NCBI GenBank assembly: GCA_049306095.1
Contig: JBAQPU010000042.1
Span: 20,481-84,480 of the forward strand
Reading direction: 5' to 3'
From: UBA2336 sp049306095
GTDB taxonomy: Bacteria > Bacteroidota > Bacteroidia > Cytophagales > Cyclobacteriaceae
DNA: 64,000 nucleotides
How positions within the stretch are numbered: the first letter of the stretch is position 1; each line of letters opens with the position of its first letter. Under the pieces are notes generated by a model. It was given only the letters and a program-made list of their open reading frames with translations. It ran no database searches and had not been told where the DNA came from. A program made the translations under genes and the position numbers. This document shows positions 9,643-19,997 of this stretch, piece by piece.

Positions 9643-12273
9643 CTAGGATACAGAATCAGGAATAAAGACGGTTACAGTAGTGCCCACATGCCTGGTAGAG
9701 TTAAGTGTAACCGTACCCTGCAATTTTTCCGTTACCTTTTTTACAATATACAACCCAAGTCCGTTTCCCTTCGAACGTTCATTTCCACGAAAGTACATGT
9801 CAAAGACCCGGTCAATATACTCTTCACCTATTCCCTGTCCGTTGTCTTCCACCTCTATAGTATTACCACCTTCTACTGAACGTGCACTTAATTTAATCGA
9901 ATTATCTATTTCATTGCGAAAAAAAATAGAATTCTCAATCAGGTTTTCACAAATGATTTTGATAAGAGCCGGGTATGAATAAAACGACATATTTGGATCA
10001 ACATCGATTGTTACTTTAATATTATTATCACGAATCTCATTGTGAAGGTGATCCAAAACACTTTCAAAAATATCCTTAATGAAAACCTCTTTATAAGCCA
10101 ACTGCTGAGAGCCCATGTCGCTGATGGATTGAAGTTTCATCAGCATCTTATCAAGATTGCGGGCTGTTTCATTTACTTTCTCAAACAACTCAAGGGCAGC
10201 CTTATCTTTTACCGTGATGTTTGCAACTTCCGCTAATCCCATAAACGTGGTTAACGGCCTTCTGAAATCATGCGATGATCGATAAAAAAAGGTATCCAAT
10301 TCTTTATAGGCTTGTTTCAATTCCCTGGTTCTCTCCTCCACCATAGTCTCCAGTTTTTCATTGATCTGAACAATAGCTTGATTCGATAATTGTAGTTCTT
10401 CCGACTGCGCCTGAACTTCCTCGCTGCTTTCCTGAATTTTTCTGTTGAGTGACCGCACCTTCTTATAATTGATATACATCACATACGCACCACCTAAAAG
10501 CATCAGGAAAAAGGTGGTTCCAAAAAAAATAATCAATTGCTGTTGACGCACCTTATCCTGCTGAATTTCAACCTCCCTTTCACTGATCTCTTTGTCCTTT
10601 TTCAGTATCTCGATCTGCTGGTTTTTTTGAAGGATAGTATATTCATTTTGAAGACTGCTTACCCGGTTTAACAACGAAGTGCTGTAAACAGAATCTTTCA
10701 GTTGGTCATATCTCCTGAAATATGTTAATGCCCGCTGAGGATTCCCACTCACCTCGAACCATTTTATTTGCGCCAGGTAAAGTGGCAAGAGTATCTGCTT
10801 CGCGCGTAGTTTAACAGCCAATTTCTCAGCCTGATCAAGATACTTTTTAGCCGTTTCCATGTTACCTACATGGATATAAAGTTCACCCAGCGATTCCAGT
10901 CCCCACGCCATTCCCAGCAGGTCATTCTTTTCTGTAAGAATTTTATAGCTCCGTAACTGATATTTCAGCGCTTCATTATACTTCTTTTGATGAATCAGCA
11001 TGATTCCTATATTGTTCAGTGTAGAGGCAATCCGCGATAGGTCACCCAACTCCTCCCGAAGCGTCAGCGCTTTTTTGAGGTAATAGTTAGCACTGTCATA
11101 GTTACCGGTGGCATCCTCAAGTACCCCTAATAAATTAATGGCGGTTGCTTCCTCTACCTTGTACCGATTCTTGACCGAAAAATCCAGGCATTTCAGGGCA
11201 AACTCTTTTGCCAGGCTATACTGCTTTAGTTCCTGATACACGTATCCGATTTGCCACAGCAACCTGGCCCTTTCTAATTCAAAACCATTTTCACTGGCAA
11301 TCTGCAGGGCTTCATAGAAATTTAGCAGGCTCGTTTCAAAGTTTCCCAGGTCCATCAGGGAATAACCAATATCAGTAAGAAGGTTAACAAAATCCTCCTT
11401 CGATGCGTGTTGTCGATACCGAACCTTCAGGTCATTAAAGATAGCGAGAGCCTCCACATAATTTGACTGCTTCATTAAAACAACCGCCTTCTGATACTTC
11501 AAGTCAAATAACGACTCAGATTCACTATCCTGCTCATTTATTTTTTCTGCTTTACCGATATATACCAGCGCTTCATCAAAATTCGATTCTGATGAATAGT
11601 ACGCTGCAAGTTGAACGTAAATGTCTGATAACATAAACTTTACGTTCATCGTTTCCCGTATCCGCATGGCGCGAAATAAAAACAATCGTTGCTTTTCTTT
11701 ATTTCCCTGAACTCCATAAAAATTACCAAGATTTCTGAACAAGACTGAGAGTTGCATGGGTGCAAGGCTGTCCTTCAATACAACATACGCTTCATTGAAG
11801 AAAACAAGAGCTGAGTCAGCTTTGCCTTGTCGATTCATTAATATTGCCATTTGGGTCAGGCCATATCCTTCGGCTCCCTGATTGCCCGATTCTTTTGCTA
11901 ACGGAATTCCCTCTTTATAATAACGAAAAGCGGCTTCCATATTACCCGATAGTCTTTCATAGAGCCCAACATAAACAAGGGTCTCGCTCTTTCCTTTGTC
12001 GTATCTGATTTTGTCAGCCAGTTCAAGTGCTTCCGTTAATGCCTCTCTCGCCTTTGTTTTGTTGTAGCCGAACCAGTCGAACGCTATCGCGTTCAGTAAA
12101 TCAACCCTGGCAGTACCCGAAAGTTTATTTGCGACTGATTGTAAACTATCCAGCCGATGCTCGTCTATGGAGGAAAATTTTTGTGCAGCAACCGGGTAAA
12201 TGAACACGATTCCCCAGAAAAAGAAAAAACACTTGAGCAATAAATGCCTCACACAGATTTGATTAGCCTGCAA
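9643..12273 (-). CDS. TPR-containing sensor histidine kinase
   Basis: 876 residues: an N-terminal signal/anchor helix, about ten TPR units (residues 50-530, for example ASTLNNIGIMLIHQKKYNEALKY), one membrane helix (about 590-610), a coiled coil, the phospho-acceptor box SSHDFRRPLTTFMGL, N box ENLIENSIFF, and G boxes VEDNGQGIG and GNGLGLYIV. The TPR array should lie in the periplasm and bind a protein or peptide partner. No response regulator is adjacent. It is the same architecture as the partial kinase at the left edge but only moderately similar in sequence. Confidence 0.93.
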   Translation of the reverse strand: MQANQICVRHLLLKCFFFFWGIVFIYPVAAQKFSSIDEHRLDSLQSVANKLSGTARVDLLNAIAFDWFGYNKTKAREALTEALELADKIRYDKGKSETLVYVGLYERLSGNMEAAFRYYKEGIPLAKESGNQGAEGYGLTQMAILMNRQGKADSALVFFNEAYVVLKDSLAPMQLSVLFRNLGNFYGVQGNKEKQRLFLFRAMRIRETMNVKFMLSDIYVQLAAYYSSESNFDEALVYIGKAEKINEQDSESESLFDLKYQKAVVLMKQSNYVEALAIFNDLKVRYRQHASKEDFVNLLTDIGYSLMDLGNFETSLLNFYEALQIASENGFELERARLLWQIGYVYQELKQYSLAKEFALKCLDFSVKNRYKVEEATAINLLGVLEDATGNYDSANYYLKKALTLREELGDLSRIASTLNNIGIMLIHQKKYNEALKYQLRSYKILTEKNDLLGMAWGLESLGELYIHVGNMETAKKYLDQAEKLAVKLRAKQILLPLYLAQIKWFEVSGNPQRALTYFRRYDQLKDSVYSTSLLNRVSSLQNEYTILQKNQQIEILKKDKEISEREVEIQQDKVRQQQLIIFFGTTFFLMLLGGAYVMYINYKKVRSLNRKIQESSEEVQAQSEELQLSNQAIVQINEKLETMVEERTRELKQAYKELDTFFYRSSHDFRRPLTTFMGLAEVANITVKDKAALELFEKVNETARNLDKMLMKLQSISDMGSQQLAYKEVFIKDIFESVLDHLHNEIRDNNIKVTIDVDPNMSFYSYPALIKIICENLIENSIFFRNEIDNSIKLSARSVEGGNTIEVEDNGQGIGEEYIDRVFDMYFRGNERSKGNGLGLYIVKKVTEKLQGTVTLNSTRHVGTTVTVFIPDSVS

Positions 12274-12396
12274 ATATCGGTTATATTTCTTAATGACAGT
12301 ACTGGTAACCGGTTCAAATTACCCGTTCCATTGCCTGCAAACGTTTTATGAATTGAGCCTGAATTCACTATCTTCCCGATCTTTAAAAATCACAGT

Positions 12397-13758
12397 ATGA
12401 AAATATGTAAAACAGCCACGATGGCTTTTCTCCTGGTTTCAACTTTCCCCGTTTCTGCGCAAGATATCGTTGTTCCTTACGAACAATTCACCTTACCCAA
12501 CGGTTTAAATGTCATTCTTCACAAAGACAACACCGTTCCGCGGGTGAGTGTTAATATGTGGTACCATGTCGGATCAGGAAGTGAGAAACCCGGTCGTACC
12601 GGATTCGCCCACCTCTTCGAACATATTTTGTTTGAGGGATCACAGCACGTTCCGGAAGGAAAATTTGACCAATGGCTGGAAGCAGCGGGTGCTAATAACA
12701 ATGGATCCACTACGGAAGACCGCACCAATTACTACGAAGACCTGCCCAGCAATGCCCTTGACCTGGCCTTGTTCCTGGAGTCAGATCGTATGGGTTTTTT
12801 AACACAATCCTTAAAATCAACAACGGTTGACGGCCAACGCGATGTAGTAAAAAACGAACGCAGGCAATCTTATGAAAACAGACCTTACGGAAAAGCTTCG
12901 CTGGAACTTCCGGCATTGCTTTACCCGAAAGATCATCCGTACTCATGGACGGTGATTGGTTCGATGGAAGACTTGTCAGCCGCCAGCCATCAGGATGTGG
13001 TCGATTTCTTTACGCTGTATTATGCTCCCGGAAACGCATCGCTGAGTATTGCCGGAGATATTGATCTAAAAGAAACACGAGCCGCTGTGGAGAAATGGTT
13101 CAGCGATGTACCTGCCGGTAAACCGGTTACAAAAGTGAATCCTCCTGCTGTTGGCCTGACGGAAGAAAAGAGAGTTGTGCTGGAAGACAAAGTACAGCTA
13201 CCGCGAATTATGATGGTGTGGTTGTCTCCGGCTGCTTATACTCCCGGCAATGCTGAGCTGGACCTGGTGGCCAATCTTTTAACGGGTGGAAAAAACTCGC
13301 GGTTGTATAAAAAACTGGTGTACGAACTTCAAATTGCGCAGAATGTTTTCGCATACCAGGAATCCAAAAAGTTTTCATCTGAATTTACATTAGTGGCTAC
13401 TGCCCGGCCGGGCGTAACGCTTACTCAACTTGAAAAAGTGATGCAGGAAGAAATTGATAAACTAAAAGCTGAATTTCCGAATGAACGCGAACTACAACGG
13501 GTAAAAAATCAATTTGAATCCGGATTCATCAGTCAGATTGAAAGTGCGGGTGGTTTTAGCGGAAAAGCCAATCAATTAAATCAATACTATTATTACACAG
13601 GCAACCCCGACTACTTCAACGAAGACCTGCAACGTTACAAGGCTATTGGTGTGAGCGACATTTCAGCAGCCGTACGGTTATACCTGAAAGATAATGCCCG
13701 TGTAGTGATGAGCATTGTTCCGGAAGGCAAAACTGACCTCGCTGCAAAAAAGAATTAA
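12397..13758 (+). CDS. M16 zinc metalloprotease, catalytic subunit
   Basis: 453 residues with a signal peptide ending VSAQ. The inverted zinc motif HLFEH (His72, Glu75, His76) is intact and the downstream third-ligand region (NERRQSYENRPYG) is present. The length is that of a half-enzyme of the M16B type, which works as a heterodimer with a non-catalytic partner. The next gene, 21 bp downstream, encodes exactly such a partner lacking the zinc motif. The pair should cleave peptides in the periplasm. The pair plus the M28 gene look like one transcription unit. Confidence 0.93.
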   Translation: MKICKTATMAFLLVSTFPVSAQDIVVPYEQFTLPNGLNVILHKDNTVPRVSVNMWYHVGSGSEKPGRTGFAHLFEHILFEGSQHVPEGKFDQWLEAAGANNNGSTTEDRTNYYEDLPSNALDLALFLESDRMGFLTQSLKSTTVDGQRDVVKNERRQSYENRPYGKASLELPALLYPKDHPYSWTVIGSMEDLSAASHQDVVDFFTLYYAPGNASLSIAGDIDLKETRAAVEKWFSDVPAGKPVTKVNPPAVGLTEEKRVVLEDKVQLPRIMMVWLSPAAYTPGNAELDLVANLLTGGKNSRLYKKLVYELQIAQNVFAYQESKKFSSEFTLVATARPGVTLTQLEKVMQEEIDKLKAEFPNERELQRVKNQFESGFISQIESAGGFSGKANQLNQYYYYTGNPDYFNEDLQRYKAIGVSDISAAVRLYLKDNARVVMSIVPEGKTDLAAKKN

Positions 13759-13779
13759 TCCCATCTTTAAGACACCGTT

Positions 13780-15213
13780 ATGAAAAAACTGACTATACTT
13801 TTTCTCTCCTTATTAATAAGCACAGTCGCTTTTGCTCAGGCTCCCGACCGTTCCGCGCCTCCGGCCCTGGGGAAGGCTAAAAATTTACAACTTCCCGCTA
13901 TACAGAAATTCACACTCTCAAACGGACTTCCTGTTGTATTGATGGAGAAGCACACCGTACCGTTGGTGCAGGTAAACTTACTTTTGCAAACAGGTTCGTT
14001 TGACGATCCTGCCGGAAAGGAAGGGTTGTCCAGCATCGCCATGGATTTGTTGGATGAAGGGGCCGGTGAATACAATGCCCTTCAACTTGCCGATGAAATT
14101 GAGTTTTTGGGCGCCAGCATTGGAACCTTCAGCCGCGCGTTCAGTTCAGAAATTGATTGCTCGACACCCGTTGCGAAATTAGATGGTGCATTGAAATTGA
14201 TGAGCACCATTGCCCTGAAGCCAACGTTTTCAGAAACCGAACTCGAGCGTGTTCGAAAACTCAGGTTAAACGGATTGCTCACCGCGTACGATGAGCCCAC
14301 CACCATTGCCACGCGGGCTTTCAACAAACTTCTGTTTGATGTGAGTGCGCCTTACGGAAAATTTGCTAACGAGCAATCGATTAAGTCGTATACGAAATCG
14401 GATCTCGAATCTTTCCATACCCGAAACTTTGTAACAGGTAACTGCACCCTGATTATTGTAGGCGATGTGACAAAAGCTTCCATTACTCCTTTGCTTGAAA
14501 AATATTTTTCATCCCTTCCTGCCGGTGCAGTTACGAACGCACCTAAACCAACTCCCAGGCAAATTAAGGGGCGAACAATTTACCTGGTTGATAAACCTGG
14601 CGCAGCGCAATCGGTTATTCGCATAGGAAAAATTGGTACTTCACGTGGCGATGCAGCCTACAATGATATTGTAATTATGAACACCATTTTAGGCGGATCG
14701 TTCGCTTCGCGCTTAAATACCAACCTTCGCGAAGAACATGGCTATTCGTACGGAGCCGGTTCAGGGTTTAACTTCTGGTCGGTACCGGGGCCTTTTACCG
14801 CCAACTCTTCCGTTCAAACCGATGTAACTGGTCCTGCATTGGGAGAGTTCTTTAATGAATTTAAAAAAATGCGGCAGCCTATGCCGGAGGCAGATTTAAC
14901 CCGCGGTAAAAACTATGAAGCCCTGGGTTATGCCGGAAATTTTGAAACCAATCAAAGTATAGCCGTTGCACTTTCCGAACTGGTGATGTTTCAGTTGCCC
15001 GACAATTATTTTAACTCATATATTGATAAAACACTTGCGGTAACAAAAAAAGGTGTGGAAGCTGCCGCTAAAAAATATATCACACCCGATAACATGCTGA
15101 TTTTGGTGGTGGGTGATCGTGCTAAAATTGAAGAAGGAATAAAAAAACTCAACCTGGGCAAGGTTAATTTCCTGTCGATAGAAGATGTGTTGGGGAAGAA
15201 ACCGCAATTATAA
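13780..15213 (+). CDS. M16 family protein, non-catalytic partner
   Basis: 477 residues with a signal peptide ending AFAQ. It has the M16 fold signatures (FTLSNGLPVVLMEKHTVPLVQV, the strand LIIVGDV, and the C-terminal domain with NTILGGSFASRLNTNLREEHGYSYG) but the position of HxxEH reads SIAMD, so zinc cannot be bound. GGSFASRLN and the RxxxxYSYG region, which bind substrate in mitochondrial processing peptidase alpha-type subunits, are kept. It should pair with the preceding catalytic protein. Confidence 0.92.
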   Translation: MKKLTILFLSLLISTVAFAQAPDRSAPPALGKAKNLQLPAIQKFTLSNGLPVVLMEKHTVPLVQVNLLLQTGSFDDPAGKEGLSSIAMDLLDEGAGEYNALQLADEIEFLGASIGTFSRAFSSEIDCSTPVAKLDGALKLMSTIALKPTFSETELERVRKLRLNGLLTAYDEPTTIATRAFNKLLFDVSAPYGKFANEQSIKSYTKSDLESFHTRNFVTGNCTLIIVGDVTKASITPLLEKYFSSLPAGAVTNAPKPTPRQIKGRTIYLVDKPGAAQSVIRIGKIGTSRGDAAYNDIVIMNTILGGSFASRLNTNLREEHGYSYGAGSGFNFWSVPGPFTANSSVQTDVTGPALGEFFNEFKKMRQPMPEADLTRGKNYEALGYAGNFETNQSIAVALSELVMFQLPDNYFNSYIDKTLAVTKKGVEAAAKKYITPDNMLILVVGDRAKIEEGIKKLNLGKVNFLSIEDVLGKKPQL

Positions 15214-15239
15214 TATTAAACTACCGAGGTCTTATTAGT

Positions 15240-15266
15240 CGTCTGACCACTCGAAGTGGTCTGACG
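15240..15266. repeat. Hairpin between protease genes
   Basis: CGTCTGACCAC-TCGAA-GTGGTCTGACG forms an 11-bp stem with one mismatch. There is no T run after it, so it is more likely a short palindromic repeat or an RNA stabiliser than a terminator. Confidence 0.45.
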
Positions 15267-15289
15267 GTTATAAAATAAATTAAAACAAC

Positions 15290-16945
15290 ATGAAACAAAT
15301 AATTCTCTTGTTCTTGATCAGCACGCTTCTATTGGCTTGTTCCTCAGAATCAAAATACGATCCGCAAGACGGACTTGCATCAATCACAGAAGCAGGATTT
15401 GAAAGTCACCTGAAAACGCTAGCCTCCGATGAATTCCAGGGCCGTATGCCTTTTACAGAAGGTGAAAACAAAACCATCGCCTACCTGCAGGAAGAAGTCA
15501 AGAAACTTGGATTAGAACCCGGCAACGGTGAGAGCTATTTACAGGAAGTTCCCATGGTGGAAATTACGACCACTGCCGACACATTATTAAAAGTGAGTGG
15601 TGGTAAAAAGGATTTTACCCTCTCGGGCTTTAACGATTATGTAATTTGGACGCCCAATCCTGAACAAGAAGTAATTAACCTTGAAAATGAAGAATTGGTT
15701 TTTGCGGGTTACGGAGTGGTTGCCCCTGAAAAAAACTGGAACGACTATGCCGGATTGGATGTGAAAGGAAAAATTGTGATGGTGCTGGTAAACGATCCCG
15801 ACTTTGGAACCTCCGATTCTACCTTCAAAGGCAACACCATGACCTATTACGGCCGCTGGACCTACAAATTTGAAGAAGCCGCCAGGCAAGGCGCAAAAGG
15901 ATGTCTCGTAGTGCACGATGATGTACCTGCAGGCTATGGTTTTTGGGTGGTGCAAAACAGTTGGAACACAGCAAAACTTTACCTCGATAACCGAGGAAAA
16001 GATATTCCGGTATGCAGTGCCGTAGGTTGGGTTTCACAACCGGCTGCTAAAAAATTATTTGGAGCGGCAGGCAGTGATTATGCACAGGCAGTATCACGAT
16101 CAAAAAAGCAGGGATTTCGCGCTGAGCCGATGAACCTGAAACTTTCAACATCTATGAAGGTGAACGCGAAGTATTCTAAATCATACAATGTAATTGCAAA
16201 GATTACTGGTACAACCCAACCTGATGAATACCTTGTGTACTCCACCCATTGGGACCACCTGGGCATTGGCAAAGCCGATGAAAAAGGTGACACTATTTAT
16301 AATGGAGCACACGACAACGCCAGCGGCTCGGCAGGGCAGCTTGAAATCGCAAAAGCATTTACGCAACTCAAAAATAAACCTGCCCGCACGGTGGTTTTCT
16401 TGTGGGTAACGGCTGAAGAGCAAGGCTTGTTGGGCTCAGCTTACTACGCACAAAATCCGGTGTATCCGAAAGAGAAAACCGTTGCCAACATCAATATTGA
16501 TGGAATCAATCCTTACGGAAAAAATAAAGACATTGTGTTGGTGGGTATGGGGCAATCGGATCTGGAAGATTATTTAAACGAAGAAGCAAAACGTGTTGGG
16601 CGATATGTTTCTCCTGAACCGAATCCCGTTGCCGGTTATTACTTCCGTTCAGACCATTTCAATTTTGCAAAAGTTGGTATTCCGGCACTATATACCAGTG
16701 TTGGTATCGACAATGCTGAGAAAGGACCTGAGTTTGGAAAACAATTGCAAGACGATTATGTGGCGAAACATTACCACAAACCCTCGGATGAGTTCACACC
16801 TGAGCTTTGGAAAGCTGATGGCGCCATTGACGATTTGAAATTATTATTCAACGTAGGCAAGCGGCTTTCCATGGAAAAAAGCTGGCCGCAATGGAAAGCT
16901 TCTTCTGAATTTAAACCAATTCGGGACGGGTATATGAAGAAATAA
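15290..16945 (+). CDS. M28 family zinc aminopeptidase lipoprotein
   Basis: 551 residues. Lipobox LLLAC at the end of the signal peptide. A protease-associated-like domain is inserted (GYGVVAPEKNWNDYAGLDVKGKIVMVLVNDPD). Metal ligands are visible in order: His320 (STHWDHLG), Asp342 (NGAHDNASG), the Glu376-Glu377 pair (AEEQGLLGS), an Asp in INIDGINPYG and a His in FRSDHFNF, the complete M28 set. It should remove N-terminal amino acids from peptides at the envelope, consistent with the M16 pair upstream producing peptides. Confidence 0.94.
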   Translation: MKQIILLFLISTLLLACSSESKYDPQDGLASITEAGFESHLKTLASDEFQGRMPFTEGENKTIAYLQEEVKKLGLEPGNGESYLQEVPMVEITTTADTLLKVSGGKKDFTLSGFNDYVIWTPNPEQEVINLENEELVFAGYGVVAPEKNWNDYAGLDVKGKIVMVLVNDPDFGTSDSTFKGNTMTYYGRWTYKFEEAARQGAKGCLVVHDDVPAGYGFWVVQNSWNTAKLYLDNRGKDIPVCSAVGWVSQPAAKKLFGAAGSDYAQAVSRSKKQGFRAEPMNLKLSTSMKVNAKYSKSYNVIAKITGTTQPDEYLVYSTHWDHLGIGKADEKGDTIYNGAHDNASGSAGQLEIAKAFTQLKNKPARTVVFLWVTAEEQGLLGSAYYAQNPVYPKEKTVANINIDGINPYGKNKDIVLVGMGQSDLEDYLNEEAKRVGRYVSPEPNPVAGYYFRSDHFNFAKVGIPALYTSVGIDNAEKGPEFGKQLQDDYVAKHYHKPSDEFTPELWKADGAIDDLKLLFNVGKRLSMEKSWPQWKASSEFKPIRDGYMKK

Positions 16946-16951
16946 ACTTGT

Positions 16952-17209
16952 CGGACTTGCGTGTTTCGATTTTTATCGGGGTTCCGGCATCTCGCTCCAT
17001 TCCCGTGCACATTTGTAAGCAAGCGTTCGGTATTCATGATTCGTTGAGATCGCGGCTCGAGGCCGCGAGAAATAATTTGCCGGACTTGCGTGTCCCGATT
17101 TTTATCGGGGTTCCGGCATCTCGCTCATTATTGTGCGGATTTGTAGATAAGTGTTTAGGCGGTTCATGATTCATGGAGATCGCGGCACCCCGAGGGACCT
17201 CACAGACCA
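16952..17209. repeat. Tandem imperfect repeat, 129-bp unit
   Basis: CGGACTTGCGTGT starts a unit at 16952 and again at 17081. Each unit has CGATTTTTATCGGGG, which forms a short hairpin, then TTCCGGCATCTCGCTC, a more variable middle, and ATTCATG(A/G)...GAGATCGCGGC. The two units fill the convergent gap between the M28 peptidase and hrpB. No coding capacity is evident. Confidence 0.75.
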
Positions 17210-17218
17210 CAGACAATT

Positions 17219-19684
17219 TTAATTCCTTCTCTTCACCCCTCTTAGCGCTTTAGCAGTCCAGGGATCTTCGGGCCAGGAATGTTTCGGGTAGCGCATCCGT
17301 AATTCTTTTCGAACTTCCGCATACGTGTTGCCCCAAAAACTTTTTAAATCCTGCGTTACCTGAACAGGTTTATAGCCGGGAGATAATAAATGCAGAATCA
17401 TTTTTGTTTTTCCTTCGTTTACGGTTGGCGTTTCCAGCAAACCAAAAACTTCCTGTAACCGCACCGCCAATTCAGGTGGTCGGCCATCAGCATAATACGT
17501 AACCGCGATCATCGAATCACTCGGCACTTGAATTTTAGAAGGAGCAAGAGCATCCAGTCGGGAAGCAAGGTTCCAGGGTAATAACCCGGCCAGGATTTGC
17601 TGAAGATCAAGTCTCTTAAAATCCGATTTCTTCGAAACGGAATTTAAATAAGGAGTCAGCCAATCTTCCAAGGTGGCCAGCAAGGTCTCATCACTCACAT
17701 CGGGCCATTCTTCCGTTTTTCTCCATGTACGCAAACTCAGTACCCGCGCTTGCCATCGCTCTTCCGGCTCACTCCAGCCAAGTATTCTCAATCCTTCCCT
17801 TCTGATTACATCAAATAAAACGCTCAATCGCTTTTCCTGCGGAATGGTGATAAGAGACTTTGATTCAAGCACCAGTCCACCAACACTTTTTTGCTGAACG
17901 CCAACCACCATTTCACGTTCTGCATCCCACCGCACCACCTCGCGCGCAATCGCTATATGATGAAGCTCAGTTTCATCAACAGCCGCAGCTAAGAATATTT
18001 TCCCTTCCTTTTGTCCGGAATCTAATTGAGCGATGGCAAGCCAGGGTTCACGAATTAAATCGTCATGTTGTGCAAGCGTTACGATTTTTCCATTCGGAAG
18101 TTTATATCGATTGCCATTTTTATCCAATTGTTTCGCAATCCTGTCGGGGTACGCTGCGGCTACCAGTAAACCAATCGCGTGGCCTGCCGGCATTGAATTC
18201 TCTTCCTTGATTTTAAAATTTCTTCTCCATGCCATTGAAAGCCTTTCAATCCGCTCCAAAACATTTCGGTCAGCCGTTACCCGCTCTCCTGCTCTCCATT
18301 TTCTCAACGCTTCCACGCGCAACAACAAATCAGCGCTTGCTTCTTTTTGAAACGGGTCGCGTTCTTCCATCACCGCGGCCACATCGCAAGCCAATGCTAC
18401 CAGGTTATCATCCTGCGCTTCCAACAACATGTGAGCAATCCGCGGATGCGTAGGCAATTGCACCATCGCTTTACCGCGATCGGTAATGGTGCTCTCCTGC
18501 AAGGCACCCAATTGCTCCAGTAATTCCGTTGCCTGAAGTAATGCTCCTTTCGGTGGCGGAGTAATCCATTTTAATTCTTCTATTTTCTGAACGCCCCACG
18601 CGCTCAATTCTAACACGAGCGATGCCAAATCCGCTTCCAATATTTCCGGCTTCCGAACCGGTTGCAATTGATGATGGCTTCGCTCACTCCACATCCGGTA
18701 ACAAACACCCGGCCCTAATCGCCCCGCCCTGCCCGCTCGTTGATTCGCTGAATCAAATGTAACTCGAACCGTTTCTAATCGGGTAAAACCCGAACGCACA
18801 TCGTATCGCGGAACGCGTGAATATCCGCTGTCGATAACCGTTGTAATTCCTTCAATCGTGAGCGATGTTTCGGCTATGGAAGTAGCCAATACAATTTTTC
18901 TTCTTCCTTCAGGATGCGGCAAGATTGCTTCCTGCTGTTTTTTAAAAGGCAGATCGCCATACAAGGGAACAACAGCTTCCGGAATTTCATCAAGATCCTG
19001 AAGCACACGCATGATGTCACCCGTACCGGGAAGAAAAACGAGCACGTCACCCGGTTGGTCTTTCAATGCTTTCCTGATTAACCGGGTGGTGGAACGCGAT
19101 ACGGAGTCATCATCCGCCTGGTGATACCGGATGTCAACCGGAAATTGCCTGCCGGTGCTGGTAATAACCGGAGCATTTCCGAATACCATGGATAAACTAT
19201 TTCCATCTAGCGTTGCCGACATGATCAGTAATCGCAAATCGTCACGTAAGATTTGTTGTACCTGGTAACTGAGTGCCAATGCTAAATCGGCCTGCAGACT
19301 GCGTTCATGAAATTCATCAAACAAAATAATTCCAACATCTTCCAACGTGATGTCTCGCTGAATCATGCGTGTTAAAATTCCTTCGGTTACAACTTCAATC
19401 CGGGTAGCATCGCTGGTACAATTTTCAAACCGGATACGATACCCTACCGTTTTTCCAACTTCTTCCTTTAATAAAGAGGCCATTCGTCCTGCTACCGAGC
19501 GAGCCGCTAATCTTCTTGGCTCCAGCATTACAATTCTTTTTCCGGCAAGCCACGGTTCATTCAAAAGCTGTAACGGAAGAATGGTGGATTTACCCGCACC
19601 GGGAGGGGCTTGCAAAATAGCAATCGTTCTTTCCTGTAGAACAGACTTAAGTTGGGGAATGACTTCGAGTACGGGGTATTCCAT
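17219..19684 (-). CDS. hrpB: ATP-dependent RNA helicase HrpB
   Basis: 821 residues. DEAH/DExH motifs in order: Walker A APPGAGKST (residues 24-32), DEFHERS for motif II, SATLD for motif III, TSIAETSLTIEG for motif V and QRAGRAGRLGPG for motif VI, then the HrpB-specific C-terminal region. The length is that of the family. HrpB is a conserved cytoplasmic helicase of uncertain role; it is non-essential in species where it was tested. A Bacteroidota-type -7 element lies 8 bp upstream of the start. It stands alone in its orientation. Confidence 0.95.
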   Translation of the reverse strand: MEYPVLEVIPQLKSVLQERTIAILQAPPGAGKSTILPLQLLNEPWLAGKRIVMLEPRRLAARSVAGRMASLLKEEVGKTVGYRIRFENCTSDATRIEVVTEGILTRMIQRDITLEDVGIILFDEFHERSLQADLALALSYQVQQILRDDLRLLIMSATLDGNSLSMVFGNAPVITSTGRQFPVDIRYHQADDDSVSRSTTRLIRKALKDQPGDVLVFLPGTGDIMRVLQDLDEIPEAVVPLYGDLPFKKQQEAILPHPEGRRKIVLATSIAETSLTIEGITTVIDSGYSRVPRYDVRSGFTRLETVRVTFDSANQRAGRAGRLGPGVCYRMWSERSHHQLQPVRKPEILEADLASLVLELSAWGVQKIEELKWITPPPKGALLQATELLEQLGALQESTITDRGKAMVQLPTHPRIAHMLLEAQDDNLVALACDVAAVMEERDPFQKEASADLLLRVEALRKWRAGERVTADRNVLERIERLSMAWRRNFKIKEENSMPAGHAIGLLVAAAYPDRIAKQLDKNGNRYKLPNGKIVTLAQHDDLIREPWLAIAQLDSGQKEGKIFLAAAVDETELHHIAIAREVVRWDAEREMVVGVQQKSVGGLVLESKSLITIPQEKRLSVLFDVIRREGLRILGWSEPEERWQARVLSLRTWRKTEEWPDVSDETLLATLEDWLTPYLNSVSKKSDFKRLDLQQILAGLLPWNLASRLDALAPSKIQVPSDSMIAVTYYADGRPPELAVRLQEVFGLLETPTVNEGKTKMILHLLSPGYKPVQVTQDLKSFWGNTYAEVRKELRMRYPKHSWPEDPWTAKALRGVKRRN

Positions 19685-19691
19685 GAGGGTG

Positions 19692-19699
19692 CAAAACTA
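19692..19699 (-). promoter_or_regulatory. Candidate -7 element of hrpB
   Basis: On the minus strand the sequence reads TAGTTTTG, matching TAnnTTTG, 8 bp before the start codon. No good TTTG at -33 was found, so this is tentative. Confidence 0.4.
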
Positions 19700-19872
19700 T
19701 CATTTTCGTATTGAAATAAAGATTCTGGTGCCCTCCAGGGCCGGGCGGCCCCGCGCACGCAACGGAACTGAATTTTATCCGCACATTCCCCTCCAGTCCA
19801 AAGATAAAATTAGGTTCCTTATGCGCGCGCTGATTTATTGCTGTCGCCAGAATAGACCTCTAGACCTTCGGG

Positions 19873-19970
19873 CACTCCTCCTTACAAAGGAGGAGTGTAG
19901 TTTGCATACCAAACTAATTCCCCTCCTTACAGGAGGGGTGACACGAGCGAAGCGAGTGTCGGGGTGGTCT
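19873..19970. repeat. GGAGGGG-type interspersed repeat element
   Basis: Architecture: inverted repeat ACTCCTCCTT/AAGGAGGAGT, a spacer of about 26 bp, CCCCTCCT/AGGAGGGG with a short loop, TG, a small palindrome (ACACGAGCGAAGCGAGTGT) and GGGGTGGT. The same architecture occurs at 63851-63950 in the DUF559 gene. The 364-bp gap between hrpB and icmF also holds the GC-rich block near 19735-19760; I see no gene in it. Confidence 0.7.
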
Positions 19971-19997
19971 TATCCTTTACACCACTAATAACTCCCG

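Noticed and set aside
16948..17169. 73-residue plus-strand frame in the tandem repeat
   Set aside because: Encoded entirely by the 129-bp repeat units; both units give similar junk peptide (SDLRVSIFIGVPAS).
16952..17209. CRISPR array
   Set aside because: Only two long units with no short conserved repeats and unique spacers, and no cas genes.
19365..19988. 207-residue plus-strand frame over the 5' end of hrpB
   Set aside because: It is antisense to a well supported gene, runs into repeat sequence and has no recognisable domain.
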